Shown one piece after another: positions 1-6,271 of a stretch of 6,601 nucleotides of DNA. The notes beneath the pieces are model-generated. The model made no database searches. It had not been told where the DNA came from and was given only the letters and a program-made list of their open reading frames with translations. How positions within the stretch are numbered: position 1 is the stretch's first letter; every line of letters begins with the position of its first letter. Position numbers and translations under genes: made by a program. The DNA is from Candidatus Kuenenia stuttgartensis (GTDB lineage: Bacteria > Planctomycetota > UBA1135 > UBA2386): contig CAMAUH010000247.1 of NCBI GenBank assembly GCA_945861365.1, positions 1-6,601 on the forward strand, read 5' to 3'.

Positions 1-870
1 GAGGATCGACAGGCTCTTGAAGAACACCGCGTGCAGCGACAGCTGCACGTTGCCGCCGGTCGTGGCGCCGCACGTGACGACGCGACCGCCGCGCGCGAGC
101 ACCTTCAGCGAACCGTCGAACGTCGCCTGGCCGACGTGCTCGAACACCACCTGCACGCCGGCCTTGCCGGTCAGCGCGCGCACCTCGGCGACGAAGTCCT
201 TGGCCTGGTGGTCGATCACGTGGTGCGCGCCGAGCGCCTGCACCTTCGCGCACTTCGCGGCACCACCCGCGGTCGCGATCACCTGCGCGCCGAGCAGCCT
301 GGCGATCTGCACCGCCGCGCTGCCGACGCCCGACAGTCCCGCGTGCACGAGCACCGTCTCGCCGGCGCGCAACTCGGCGCGCCGCACCAGCATGTTCCAC
401 GCGGTCTGGAACACGAGGCTGATCGAACCGGCCTCCGCCATCGACAGCGCGCGCGGCTTCTGCGCGACGTTGGCGACCGGCACGCAGACGAACTGTGCGC
501 TGGTGCCGTCGCAGCTCTCGCCGAGGATGTGGTAGCTGCGGCACAGCTGGTCCAGGCCCGACTGGCAAGGCTCGCAGGCGCCGCACGACACGCCGGGCAG
601 CACGACGACCTCATCACCTTCCTTGACGGTGGTGACGCCCGCACCGAGCGCATCGACGACGCCAGCACCGTCGCTGCTGGCGACCAGCGGCAGCGGGAAC
701 GTGTGCCCCGGCACGCCGCGGCGCACCCAGGTGTCCAGGTGGTTGAGACCGACCGCGCGCATCGCGAGGCGCACCTCGCCCGGCTTCGGCGTCGGCACCG
801 GCCGCTCTTCGAGCCGCAGCTTGTCGATCCCGCCGTGCTCGCGCACGACGACGCAGCGCATGGTCGTCAT
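1..870 (-). CDS. Zinc-lobe medium-chain dehydrogenase/reductase (quinone oxidoreductase-like), 3' end off the left edge
   Basis: A cytosolic NAD(P)H-dependent oxidoreductase of the medium-chain dehydrogenase (MDR) superfamily; the substrate cannot be told. 290 residues are visible. The family usually has about 335-345, so roughly 45-55 are missing beyond the window. The N-terminal GroES-like domain spans about residues 1-140. A structural-zinc lobe has Cys96, Cys99, Cys102 and Cys110 (C-x2-C-x2-C-x7-C). The Rossmann domain follows, with the nucleotide-binding turn AGLSGVGSAAVQ at 177-188. Positions that bind catalytic zinc in alcohol dehydrogenases appear replaced: the usual Cys aligns with Asn43 (GLNHLDTW) and the His-Glu pair with Ser66-Asp67 (ASSDGAG), as in zinc-free quinone oxidoreductases. 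The ATG at 870 gives the fullest N-terminus, although ATG at 861 is possible, and neither has a clear Shine-Dalgarno. The gene lies 46 bp downstream of the sensor kinase gene in the same direction, so co-transcription is possible. Alternatives are an enoyl- or acryloyl-CoA reductase-like enzyme. Confidence 0.94.
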   Translation of the reverse strand, partial: MTTMRCVVVREHGGIDKLRLEERPVPTPKPGEVRLAMRAVGLNHLDTWVRRGVPGHTFPLPLVASSDGAGVVDALGAGVTTVKEGDEVVVLPGVSCGACEPCQSGLDQLCRSYHILGESCDGTSAQFVCVPVANVAQKPRALSMAEAGSISLVFQTAWNMLVRRAELRAGETVLVHAGLSGVGSAAVQIARLLGAQVIATAGGAAKCAKVQALGAHHVIDHQAKDFVAEVRALTGKAGVQVVFEHVGQATFDGSLKVLARGGRVVTCGATTGGNVQLSLHAVFFKSLSIL

Positions 871-916
871 CGCGGCCGATGATGGCGAGGTCGCAAGGCG
901 CGCACAACGCGCGCGC

Positions 917-3406
917 TCAGACCGCGGCGGCCGGGACGGCAGCCGCTGCCGACGGCGCGGCCAGATCCACGACGGTGCGCTGCACGTCGCTGACGTGGAA
1001 CGGCTTGCTCAGCGTCGCGGACGGCTGCAGTTCGGCGGCGACCTGCTCGAGCTGGTCGAGCGAGTGCCCGGTCATCAGCACCACGCGCGCGTCGCCGCGC
1101 AACTCGCGCAGGCAGCGCACGACCTCGGGACCTTCCATGCCCGGCATCGTCAGATCGACGAAGGCGAGCACCGGCTGCTGCGCCGGCAGTCGCGACACCG
1201 CGTGCAGGAACGCCTCGCCATCGCCGGTCGCGGTCGCTTCGTGACCGAGCGTGCGCAGCATGCGGACCAGCATGTCGCGGACCGCGGGCTCGTCGTCGAT
1301 GACCCACATCGACGCGAACGTGGGCTGCGGCGGCACCGCGGGCAACACGACCACGGGCTCCTGGGCGGCGGGCTCCACTTCGGCCAGTGGCAGATGGATC
1401 GTGAAGCGTGCGCCGCGGCCAGGTTCGCTGTGCACCGTGATGGTGCCGCCATGGCGACGCACGGCGCCGTAGACCACGGCTAGGCCGAGCCCGCGGCCTG
1501 GGAACCGCGTCGTGAAGAACGGATCGAAGACGCGGCGCAGCACCTCCGAGGTCATGCCGTCGCCATCGTCGGTGACCGTGAGGACCGCGGCAGCGCCCGC
1601 GATGCCCGCGGCCTGCTCGGCGCGACCGATGCCGATCGTGACGCGCCGCGCATTCGCGTCGCGCGCGTTGACCACGAGGTTGAGCAGCACCTGTTCGATC
1701 TGGCCGCGATCGACCAGCGCACCGATGTGCGCCGCCGCCGCATCGAGTTCGATGGCGACGCGACCCTCGGTCGCCGAACGCAGCACGTCGAGCGTTGCGC
1801 GTGCCACGGCCACCACGTCGCATGGTGTGCGTTCGATCGGCGCGCCGCCGGCATAGACCTGCAGCTGCCGGCACAGGCGGGCCGCCTGCTGCCCCGCGGC
1901 CCGGATCGCCGCCGTCAGCACAGCACCGCCGCTGCTGCCCTGCTCGAGCTGCAGCAGCTCGGCATTGCCGAGGATCGAGGTCAGCAGGTTGTTGAAGTCG
2001 TGCGCCACGCCAGCCGCCAGCGTGCCGAGGCTCTCGGCGCGCTCGAGTTCGCGCATGCGCTGTTGCAGCTTGGCCTGCTCTGCCTTGGCCCGCTCGACCA
2101 CACGCACCTGCTGCCGCAAGGCGCGGTTGGCGACTTGCAGACGATGGCGACTGCCCCACTGCAACGTCGCGAACAGGGCCAACAGCAGAGCGACGCCGGC
2201 GCCAGCCCACACCCGGTTCTCGATGGTGCGCTGCGTCGCCTCGCGCTGTTCGGCTTCCAGGCGGCCCTCGGCGGCCGCCCGCTCCAGTTCGGCCTTCGCG
2301 AGCCTCGCCTTCACTTCGACGAGCCGCTGGTTGTCGGCCCGCTGCAGCTCCTGCCGGCGATCGATCTCGGCCGCCAGCGCCGCCGCGGCATCGCCGTCGT
2401 GCTGGCGCACCGCGACCTGGAAGCGCGTCTTCAGCAGCTCTTCCTCCGTCTTGACCAGCCCGCGGCCGCGCACCTGCTCATCGGCCTCGTCGAGCAGTTC
2501 GTTGGCGATCTCGTAGTTGCCGCGCTGGGTCTCGATGACGGCCATCATGTCGATGCAGCCCGCGACCTCCTTGACGTCGCCGAGCCGCTCGAACGCCTCG
2601 CGCGCCCGGCCGAGGCTCACGAGGGTCGCGTCGAGGTCCCCATCGAGGCGCTGCAGATTGCCGCGGAAGGAGGCGGCCAACCCTTCGGCGCGCCGATTGC
2701 CGTCGCGCGCCGCCATGCGTTCGATCTCGTCGACCAGTTGCTCGGCTTCGACGAGGCGATCCTCGCCGAGGCGCTGTTGCAACTCCTCGATCGCGAGCCA
2801 CAGCCGGAACGGTTCGACCGCCGCTGCCTGCTCGCTGCGCAACGCTTCCTGCATCAACCTGCGGTAGTTGACGAGGCTGCGCTGCGGCGTCGCCTGCATC
2901 GTCGTCATCGCGGCGCGGATGCGCAGCGGGTAGTCACCGAGCTGGTCGGCGCAGCCCTGCCCTGGAATCGAATGGTCCAGCTCCTTCGCGTGGTTGCCCT
3001 GCGCACACAGCAGGCGCGCCATGGCGAGATGGAAGTAGACGAGCAGCAGCGGGGACGTATTCGGCGGCATGGCGCCGGCGCGGTCCGCCCACACCTGGGC
3101 CGCCTGCGGTCCTTCGAGCCGCGCACACGCCAGGGCGACCATCGCCGCCGCGGCCGGAGCCGCCCCTGGTCGCGACGAACTCTCGGCTGCCTCGTGCAGC
3201 GCCGTCGCCGTGGCCTGCGCGAGCCGCAGATCGATCATCAGCTCGGCCTCGACGACTTCGAAGCCGGTCGCGAACCATGCGTCGGAACCGGGCACGGTGC
3301 GCGCATGGGCCGCACGCAATCCCGGCAGTACGCATTCCTGCGCAGGGAGCCATGCCGCAACAGCGACAACGGCGAAGATGGACCGGACGAGCTTGGCGAG
3401 AGTCAT
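917..3406 (-). CDS. Hybrid sensor histidine kinase with extracytoplasmic TPR-like domain and C-terminal receiver
   Basis: A membrane two-component kinase that should autophosphorylate on His and pass phosphate to its own receiver domain. The 829 residues read as follows. A signal peptide covers about 1-23 (ends LPAQ). An Ala-rich helical region at about 45-335 has TPR-like helix pairs, clearest at 240-315. A charged coiled coil spans 340-398, one membrane helix about 399-416, and a second coiled coil about 420-458. HisKA has His469 in AAGVAHDFNN. The HATPase has Asn580 (LVVNARDA), Asp613-Gly615-Gly617 (DDGDG), an F-box FDPFFTTRF and G-box GRGLGL at 637-642. The receiver spans about 697-815, with Asp704/Asp705, phosphoacceptor Asp750 (FVDLTMPG), Thr779 and Lys801 (SKPF). 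All catalytic residues are present. The start at 3406 keeps the signal peptide and has an AGGGGG Shine-Dalgarno 8 nt upstream. No DNA-binding partner lies in the window. The ligand is unknown; the TPR region may bind a protein. The gene diverges from the ApbE gene. Confidence 0.95.
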   Translation of the reverse strand: MTLAKLVRSIFAVVAVAAWLPAQECVLPGLRAAHARTVPGSDAWFATGFEVVEAELMIDLRLAQATATALHEAAESSSRPGAAPAAAAMVALACARLEGPQAAQVWADRAGAMPPNTSPLLLVYFHLAMARLLCAQGNHAKELDHSIPGQGCADQLGDYPLRIRAAMTTMQATPQRSLVNYRRLMQEALRSEQAAAVEPFRLWLAIEELQQRLGEDRLVEAEQLVDEIERMAARDGNRRAEGLAASFRGNLQRLDGDLDATLVSLGRAREAFERLGDVKEVAGCIDMMAVIETQRGNYEIANELLDEADEQVRGRGLVKTEEELLKTRFQVAVRQHDGDAAAALAAEIDRRQELQRADNQRLVEVKARLAKAELERAAAEGRLEAEQREATQRTIENRVWAGAGVALLLALFATLQWGSRHRLQVANRALRQQVRVVERAKAEQAKLQQRMRELERAESLGTLAAGVAHDFNNLLTSILGNAELLQLEQGSSGGAVLTAAIRAAGQQAARLCRQLQVYAGGAPIERTPCDVVAVARATLDVLRSATEGRVAIELDAAAAHIGALVDRGQIEQVLLNLVVNARDANARRVTIGIGRAEQAAGIAGAAAVLTVTDDGDGMTSEVLRRVFDPFFTTRFPGRGLGLAVVYGAVRRHGGTITVHSEPGRGARFTIHLPLAEVEPAAQEPVVVLPAVPPQPTFASMWVIDDEPAVRDMLVRMLRTLGHEATATGDGEAFLHAVSRLPAQQPVLAFVDLTMPGMEGPEVVRCLRELRGDARVVLMTGHSLDQLEQVAAELQPSATLSKPFHVSDVQRTVVDLAAPSAAAAVPAAAV

Positions 3407-3407
3407 C

Positions 3408-3420
3408 GGGGTTTCCCCCT
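3408..3420 (-). promoter_or_regulatory. Ribosome binding site of the sensor kinase gene inside a GAAA-tetraloop hairpin
   Basis: On the minus strand the bases just before the start codon read AGGGGGAAACCCCG, then ATG at 3406. AGGGGG (3420-3415) is a strong Shine-Dalgarno with 8 nt to the ATG, and it decides this start. The same bases form a perfect 4-bp G-C stem: GGGG at 3419-3416 pairs with CCCC at 3411-3408 around the loop GAAA (3415-3412). GAAA belongs to the stable GNRA tetraloop class. The ribosome site would therefore be partly hidden when the RNA folds. The sequence is seen directly; any effect on translation is inferred. Confidence 0.6.
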
Positions 3421-3449
3421 ATCGGCAGTGGGCGGCGCCAACGGGAGTT

Positions 3450-3478
3450 CGGTTGCAGGCAGGCTCCCTGCCGAACCG
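3450..3478. promoter_or_regulatory. Interrupted inverted repeat in the divergent intergenic region (candidate operator)
   Basis: Left arm CGGTT-gca-GGCAGG (3450-3463) and right arm CCTGCC-g-AACCG (3467-3478) are complementary, giving 11 paired positions around a 3-base CTC centre with a small asymmetric internal loop. An alternative perfect pairing of GTTCGG (3447-3452) with CCGAAC (3471-3476) overlaps it. It sits near the middle of the 142-bp space between the divergent kinase and ApbE genes, where an operator for either or both could lie. There is no run of T on either side, so a rho-independent terminator is unlikely. The function is unproven, and dyads arise by chance in DNA this GC-rich. 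Confidence 0.35.
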
Positions 3479-3504
3479 GCGCACGACCGCGCCGGGTAAC
3501 GACT

Positions 3505-3523
3505 GTGTCGAAACCGACGACAC
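3505..3523. promoter_or_regulatory. Perfect 6-7-6 inverted repeat upstream of the ApbE gene
   Basis: GTGTCG (3505-3510) and CGACAC (3518-3523) form a perfect 6-bp dyad separated by 7 bases (AAACCGA). The right half ends 25 bp before the ATG at 3549. The spacing suits a dimeric regulator binding site or an RNA leader hairpin. I see no convincing -35/-10 pair beside it, so a link to a promoter is speculative. Confidence 0.3.
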
Positions 3524-3532
3524 CGCGGCCCA

Positions 3533-3546
3533 GCCCCTACCGGGGC
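3533..3546 (+). promoter_or_regulatory. GC-tight hairpin ending 2 nt before the ApbE start codon
   Basis: GCCCC (3533-3537), loop TACC, and GGGGC (3542-3546) make a perfect 5-bp stem. GGGG is the only Shine-Dalgarno-like stretch before the ATG at 3549, and at 3 nt it is unusually close. It would be paired if the stem forms. With the hairpin at the kinase start, both divergent genes have a strong stem at their ribosome entry region. The structure is visible; regulation is inferred. Confidence 0.35.
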
Positions 3547-3548
3547 CC

Positions 3549-5054
3549 ATGCCGCGCCGCTCTGCTGCGTCGCCTCCCGTGCAGACCCCCTCCGCCGTTC
3601 CGTTCGCGCTGCTGCTCGCGCTGCCCGTGGTGGCGCAATCTCCCCACCGATTCGCGCGCGAGAACGTGCTCGGCACCAGCGCCGTGCTGCTGGTCGAGGC
3701 GAAGGACATCGCCACGGCCGAGCAGGCCGAAGCCGCGGTGTTCGCCGAGGTGGCGCGACTCGACTGCGTGCTGAGCACCTGGCGCAAGGACTCCGAGGTT
3801 TCGCGGCTGGTCCCGGGCCCCACCTACACGAAGGTCTCCGCCGACCTCGCGACAGTGGTCGAACGGGCGACGCGCATGCGCGCCGCGACCCAAGGCGCCT
3901 TCGAGCCGGGCATCGCGCCGCTGACGGAGCTGTGGACCGCAGCCGCGGCCGCCGGCAAGGCCCCTGCCGAACAGGAACTGACGACGGCCGTCGCCAGGCT
4001 GAAGACCCCGCACTGGGACCTGTGCGGCGATGGACTGCGCGTCGACGGGCCGCTGGCGCTCGATGGCATCGCCAAGGGCTACATCGTCGACCGCGCTGCC
4101 GCGGCCGCTGCGAAGGTGCCCGGTGTGAAGCTGGTCAGCTTCCAGATCGGCGGTGACGCGTGGAGCGCGCGCAAGAGCACGTTCCAGCTGATCGACCCGC
4201 GCCACCCGAGCGAGAACGGCACGCCACTCGGCACCGTCGACCTGCAGAACCTCGCCCTGGCCAGCAGCGGCAGCTACGCGCGCGGCTTCGACATCGGTGG
4301 CGAACACCACTCGCACATCCTCGATCCCCGCACCGGCAAGCCCAGCGACGGCGTGCTCGGTGCCAGCGTCGTGGCGAAGGACGTGGCGACGGCCGACGCG
4401 CTGGCGACGACCCTGTGCGTGCTGGGCCCGGCCGGACTGCCGCTGCTGCAGCAGTTCCAGGCGCATGGCGTGCTGGTGACCGCGGACGGCAAGGTGCACA
4501 GCAGCCCGAACTTCACGGCGCTGCACCTGACGCCGGAGTCGAAGCCGACGGCGGCGGCGGGTGACGACAAGGCCTGGCCCGCCGGCTTCGCGCTGCAGAT
4601 CGAGTTCGACATCAAGGCGCCCGACACCTCCGGTGGTCGCGGCCGCGGCGGCTGGAAGCGCCCGTACGTCGCGGTGTGGATCGAGGACCTCACCGGCGCA
4701 CCCGCGCGCACGCTGTGCCTGTGGATCGAGGACAAGCGCTGGCTGCGCGACCTGCGCCGCTGGAACCGCGCGCACACCGAGACGCCGGCCTTCGCCGACC
4801 AGGTCTCGCAGGCGACACGCAAGGCCGGCAGCTACACGTTGAGCTGGGACGGCAAGGACGACGAGGGGCGCCAACTGGTGCCCGGCACCTACTTCGTCTG
4901 CATCGAGGCCGCGCGCGAACACGGCACCTACCAGCTGATCCGCAAGGAGATCGAACTGGCCAAGAAGGCGACCAGGCTCGAACTCGACGGCAACGCCGAG
5001 ATCGACAAGGCGAAGCTGACCTTCGGCAAGGTCGCGCGGAGTGCTGCGAAGTGA
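3549..5054 (+). CDS. apbE: Exported FAD:protein FMN transferase (ApbE) fused to a C-terminal DUF2271 domain
   Basis: ApbE enzymes use FAD to attach FMN covalently to Thr/Ser of extracytoplasmic redox proteins. The 501-residue product has a signal peptide at about 1-29 (basic MPRR, hydrophobic FALLLALPVVA) and no lipobox Cys. The ApbE domain spans about 36-325: GTSAVLLV at 42-49, LSTWRKDSEVSRL (75-87), GAFEPGIAPLTELW (116-129), DGIAKGYIVDRAA (172-184), IGGD (200-203), SSGSYARGF (239-247), HSHILDPRTGKP (254-265, His256) and the metal-site motif TADALAT with Asp283. After a linker, DUF2271 spans about 347-495: RPYVAVWIEDL, RTLCLWIE, WLRDLRRW, ATRKAGSYTLSWDGKDDEG, PGTYFVCIEAAREHGTYQLIRKE. DUF2271 has no defined function. 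The ATG at 3549 places the basic region before the signal core; GTG at 3579 is a possible alternative, and the frame stays open upstream only as antisense of the kinase gene. Its stop overlaps the PepSY gene start, implying an operon. Confidence 0.93.
   Translation: MPRRSAASPPVQTPSAVPFALLLALPVVAQSPHRFARENVLGTSAVLLVEAKDIATAEQAEAAVFAEVARLDCVLSTWRKDSEVSRLVPGPTYTKVSADLATVVERATRMRAATQGAFEPGIAPLTELWTAAAAAGKAPAEQELTTAVARLKTPHWDLCGDGLRVDGPLALDGIAKGYIVDRAAAAAAKVPGVKLVSFQIGGDAWSARKSTFQLIDPRHPSENGTPLGTVDLQNLALASSGSYARGFDIGGEHHSHILDPRTGKPSDGVLGASVVAKDVATADALATTLCVLGPAGLPLLQQFQAHGVLVTADGKVHSSPNFTALHLTPESKPTAAAGDDKAWPAGFALQIEFDIKAPDTSGGRGRGGWKRPYVAVWIEDLTGAPARTLCLWIEDKRWLRDLRRWNRAHTETPAFADQVSQATRKAGSYTLSWDGKDDEGRQLVPGTYFVCIEAAREHGTYQLIRKEIELAKKATRLELDGNAEIDKAKLTFGKVARSAAK
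5038..5054 (+). promoter_or_regulatory. GTGA stop-start overlap and ribosome binding site of the PepSY gene
   Basis: The bases GTGA at 5051-5054 hold both the GTG start of the PepSY gene and the TGA stop (5052-5054) of the ApbE-DUF2271 gene. GGAG at 5038-5041 lies inside the upstream coding region, 9 nt before the GTG, and supports this start over later in-frame ATG codons, which would lose the first membrane segment. The arrangement predicts translational coupling, so the two proteins are probably made together. Confidence 0.8.
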
Positions 5055-5644
5055 GCGAGCCGGGCAAGGGCGGCCGCCGGCTGCCGCAGTGGATCCGCTG
5101 GCTGCACATCTACGGCTCGATGCTCGGGCTGTGCGCGACGCTGCTGTTCGCGGTGACCGGGCTGACGCTGAACCACGCCGAGTGGTTCGAGAGCGGCGAA
5201 CCCGCGGTGCGTTCGCTGACCGGCGCGCTCGACAAGGCGCTGCTCGGCGCCACGGTCGACAAGCTCGCGGTCGCCGAGACGCTGCGCGAGCGGCACGGCC
5301 TGAAGGGCAAGGTGTCCGAGTTCGCGATCGACGACGCGCAGTGCCTCGTCGTGTGGAAGGGCCCCGCCTATTCGGCCGACGCGACGATCGAACGCGGTGA
5401 CGGCAGCTACCAGCTCGAGGAGTCGCGGCGGCCGGTGATGGCGCTGCTCGACGACCTGCACAAGGGGCGCGACTGCGGGCCCATCTGGTCCTTCGTCATC
5501 GACGCGAGCGCGGTCGCGCTGACGTTCCTGTCGATGACCGGGCTGTGGCTGCTCTTCTACCTGAAGAAGAAGCGGCGCACGGGCCTGGTGGTCGCGCTGG
5601 TGGGCACCGTGCTGCTGCTGCTCGGGTTCGCCGCCGTGCCCTGA
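5051..5644 (+). CDS. PepSY-associated TM helix protein (three membrane segments)
   Basis: A 197-residue inner-membrane protein resembling the PepSY-associated TM helix family (PepSY_TM-like). Members are thought to take part in membrane redox or metal-reduction chemistry, but no activity is established for this form. RLPQWIRWLHIYGSMLG (10-26) leads into the first membrane helix at about 22-40, ending TGLTLNH. An extracytoplasmic loop of about 100 residues (42-145) ends with LHKGRDCGPIW (136-146). Helix two spans about 147-170 (SVALTFLSMTGLWLLFYL-like region) and is followed by the basic stop KKKRR (172-176). Helix three is about 178-195. His19, His42 and His137 flank the membrane and could bind haem or metal, but this is inference. 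It lacks an NAD or flavin domain and the [S/T]GA[S/T] flavinylation signature. It is coupled to the ApbE-DUF2271 gene by a GTGA overlap and ends 18 bp from the convergent dps gene. Confidence 0.85.
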   Translation: MSEPGKGGRRLPQWIRWLHIYGSMLGLCATLLFAVTGLTLNHAEWFESGEPAVRSLTGALDKALLGATVDKLAVAETLRERHGLKGKVSEFAIDDAQCLVVWKGPAYSADATIERGDGSYQLEESRRPVMALLDDLHKGRDCGPIWSFVIDASAVALTFLSMTGLWLLFYLKKKRRTGLVVALVGTVLLLLGFAAVP

Positions 5645-5663
5645 CGCGCCGCGACGCCGCGTT
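5643..5663. terminator. Weak bidirectional hairpin between the convergent PepSY and dps genes
   Basis: ACGCG (5644-5648) and CGCGT (5658-5662) are perfectly complementary across a 9-base loop, and a G-T pair at 5643/5663 can extend the stem. The element fills the 18-bp space between the two genes and touches both stop codons. There is no T run on either strand, so it is a poor match to an intrinsic terminator. It is offered only as the best candidate in a very short convergent gap. Confidence 0.25.
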
Positions 5664-6139
5664 CAGTTGCCGAGGGTCGCGTGCAGGAACCACGCGTGCT
5701 TCTCGAACTGCTCGACCATGCCGGTCAACAGGTCGAACGTGTCCTCGTCGTCGTGCTTCTTCGCGACCTCACGCGCACCGCGCAGGCCATCGAGATGCCT
5801 GCCGATGCGCTCGGCGAGCAGCGCCACGTGGTCGAGATCCGCGGTGACGTTCTGCGGGTAGTCGGGCAGCCGCGACTTCTTGGCGACGTGGCGCGCGGTG
5901 CCGACGGCGAGGAAGCCGAGCGTGCGCACGCGTTCCGCGACCTCGTCGTTGTTCGCCGCCTGGTCGGTGGCGAACTGGTCGAACAGCGGATGCAGCGCGG
6001 CGAAGTGCGCACCCTTGATGTTCCAGTGCGCGACCTTCGGTTGCGTGTAGAGGTCCAGGCCATCGGTCAGCACGGCGCACAGCGCCTCGCTGATCTGCTT
6101 GCGGGCCTTCTCGGGAAGTCGACTCGGGGTGTTCTTCAT
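5663..6139 (-). CDS. dps: Dps: DNA-protection ferritin-like miniferritin
   Basis: Dps forms a 12-subunit cytosolic shell that oxidises Fe(II), preferably with peroxide, and stores Fe(III), protecting DNA from Fenton chemistry. The 158-residue product is the usual family length. The inter-subunit ferroxidase centre is complete: His38 (AHWNIKG), His50 and Asp54 (HPLFD), Asp65 and Glu69 (DEVAER). The spacing 12-4-11-4 matches the Listeria-type Dps ligand pattern exactly. The short N-terminal tail is basic (Lys2, Arg7, Lys11, Arg13, Lys14) and could contact DNA, as the Lys-rich tail of E. coli Dps does; that part is inferred. The ATG at 6139 is supported by GGAG at 6147-6150 with 7 nt spacing. 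It lies 132 bp downstream of the ahpC-like gene on the same strand, so it may be co-transcribed with it or have its own promoter. Confidence 0.97.
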   Translation of the reverse strand: MKNTPSRLPEKARKQISEALCAVLTDGLDLYTQPKVAHWNIKGAHFAALHPLFDQFATDQAANNDEVAERVRTLGFLAVGTARHVAKKSRLPDYPQNVTADLDHVALLAERIGRHLDGLRGAREVAKKHDDEDTFDLLTGMVEQFEKHAWFLHATLGN

Positions 6140-6271
6140 GTTCGGTCTCCAACAGGGTCAAGCAGCGGTGCACACCTGGCCGCGATCCGGGCCGCGGCGC
6201 GGGTGAGCGATGCAGTCATACCGGCGACGGCGACGCGCCGTTCACGCACGGCGGCGCCTACCGCCCAGCCA
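6140..6271 (-). other. Intergenic region between ahpC and dps
   Basis: 132 bp separate the peroxiredoxin stop from the dps start. Besides the dps Shine-Dalgarno (6147-6150) there is a short stem GGCGG (6250-6254) / CCGCC (6261-6265) with a 6-base loop just after the ahpC stop. It lacks a T run, so it is not a convincing terminator. A TATGAC box (minus strand, about 6215-6220) is weakly like a -10 element, but the best -35 match is about 19 bp away and poor. I see no clear PerR, Fur or OxyR site by eye. Confidence 0.4.

Noticed and set aside
31..882. A 283-codon plus-strand frame over the dehydrogenase
   Set aside because: It is Arg/His-rich and without motifs. The minus strand encodes a continuous MDR protein with a zinc lobe and a nucleotide-binding turn.
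1727..3499. A 590-codon open frame on the plus strand across the kinase gene
   Set aside because: Its product has no recognisable domain and is low-complexity Arg/Leu/Ala/Gln. It is antisense to the kinase gene, whose minus-strand product has all kinase and receiver motifs. Long shadow frames are expected at this GC content.
3069..3548. N-terminal extension of the ApbE frame, open for 160 further codons
   Set aside because: This part is antisense to the start of the kinase gene and would bury the signal peptide. The start at 3549 gives a normal exported N-terminus.
4545..4565. GGC/GCG triplet run at the ApbE-DUF2271 junction as a repeat element
   Set aside because: It is a short stretch encoding an Ala/Gly linker (TAAAGDD), ordinary for an interdomain linker in GC-rich DNA.
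4686..4705. DLTGAP in DUF2271 as a flavinylation site
   Set aside because: The first residues resemble the acceptor signature, but the modified Thr/Ser position is Pro, so FMN could not be attached there.
3537..4922. A 461-codon minus-strand frame opposite the ApbE-DUF2271 gene
   Set aside because: The plus-strand frame shows clear ApbE and DUF2271 motifs along its whole length. The antisense product shows none.
6140..6180. TTGACC on the minus strand before dps as a -35 box
   Set aside because: It lies only about 20 bases before the start codon, leaving no room for a -10 box and a ribosome site.
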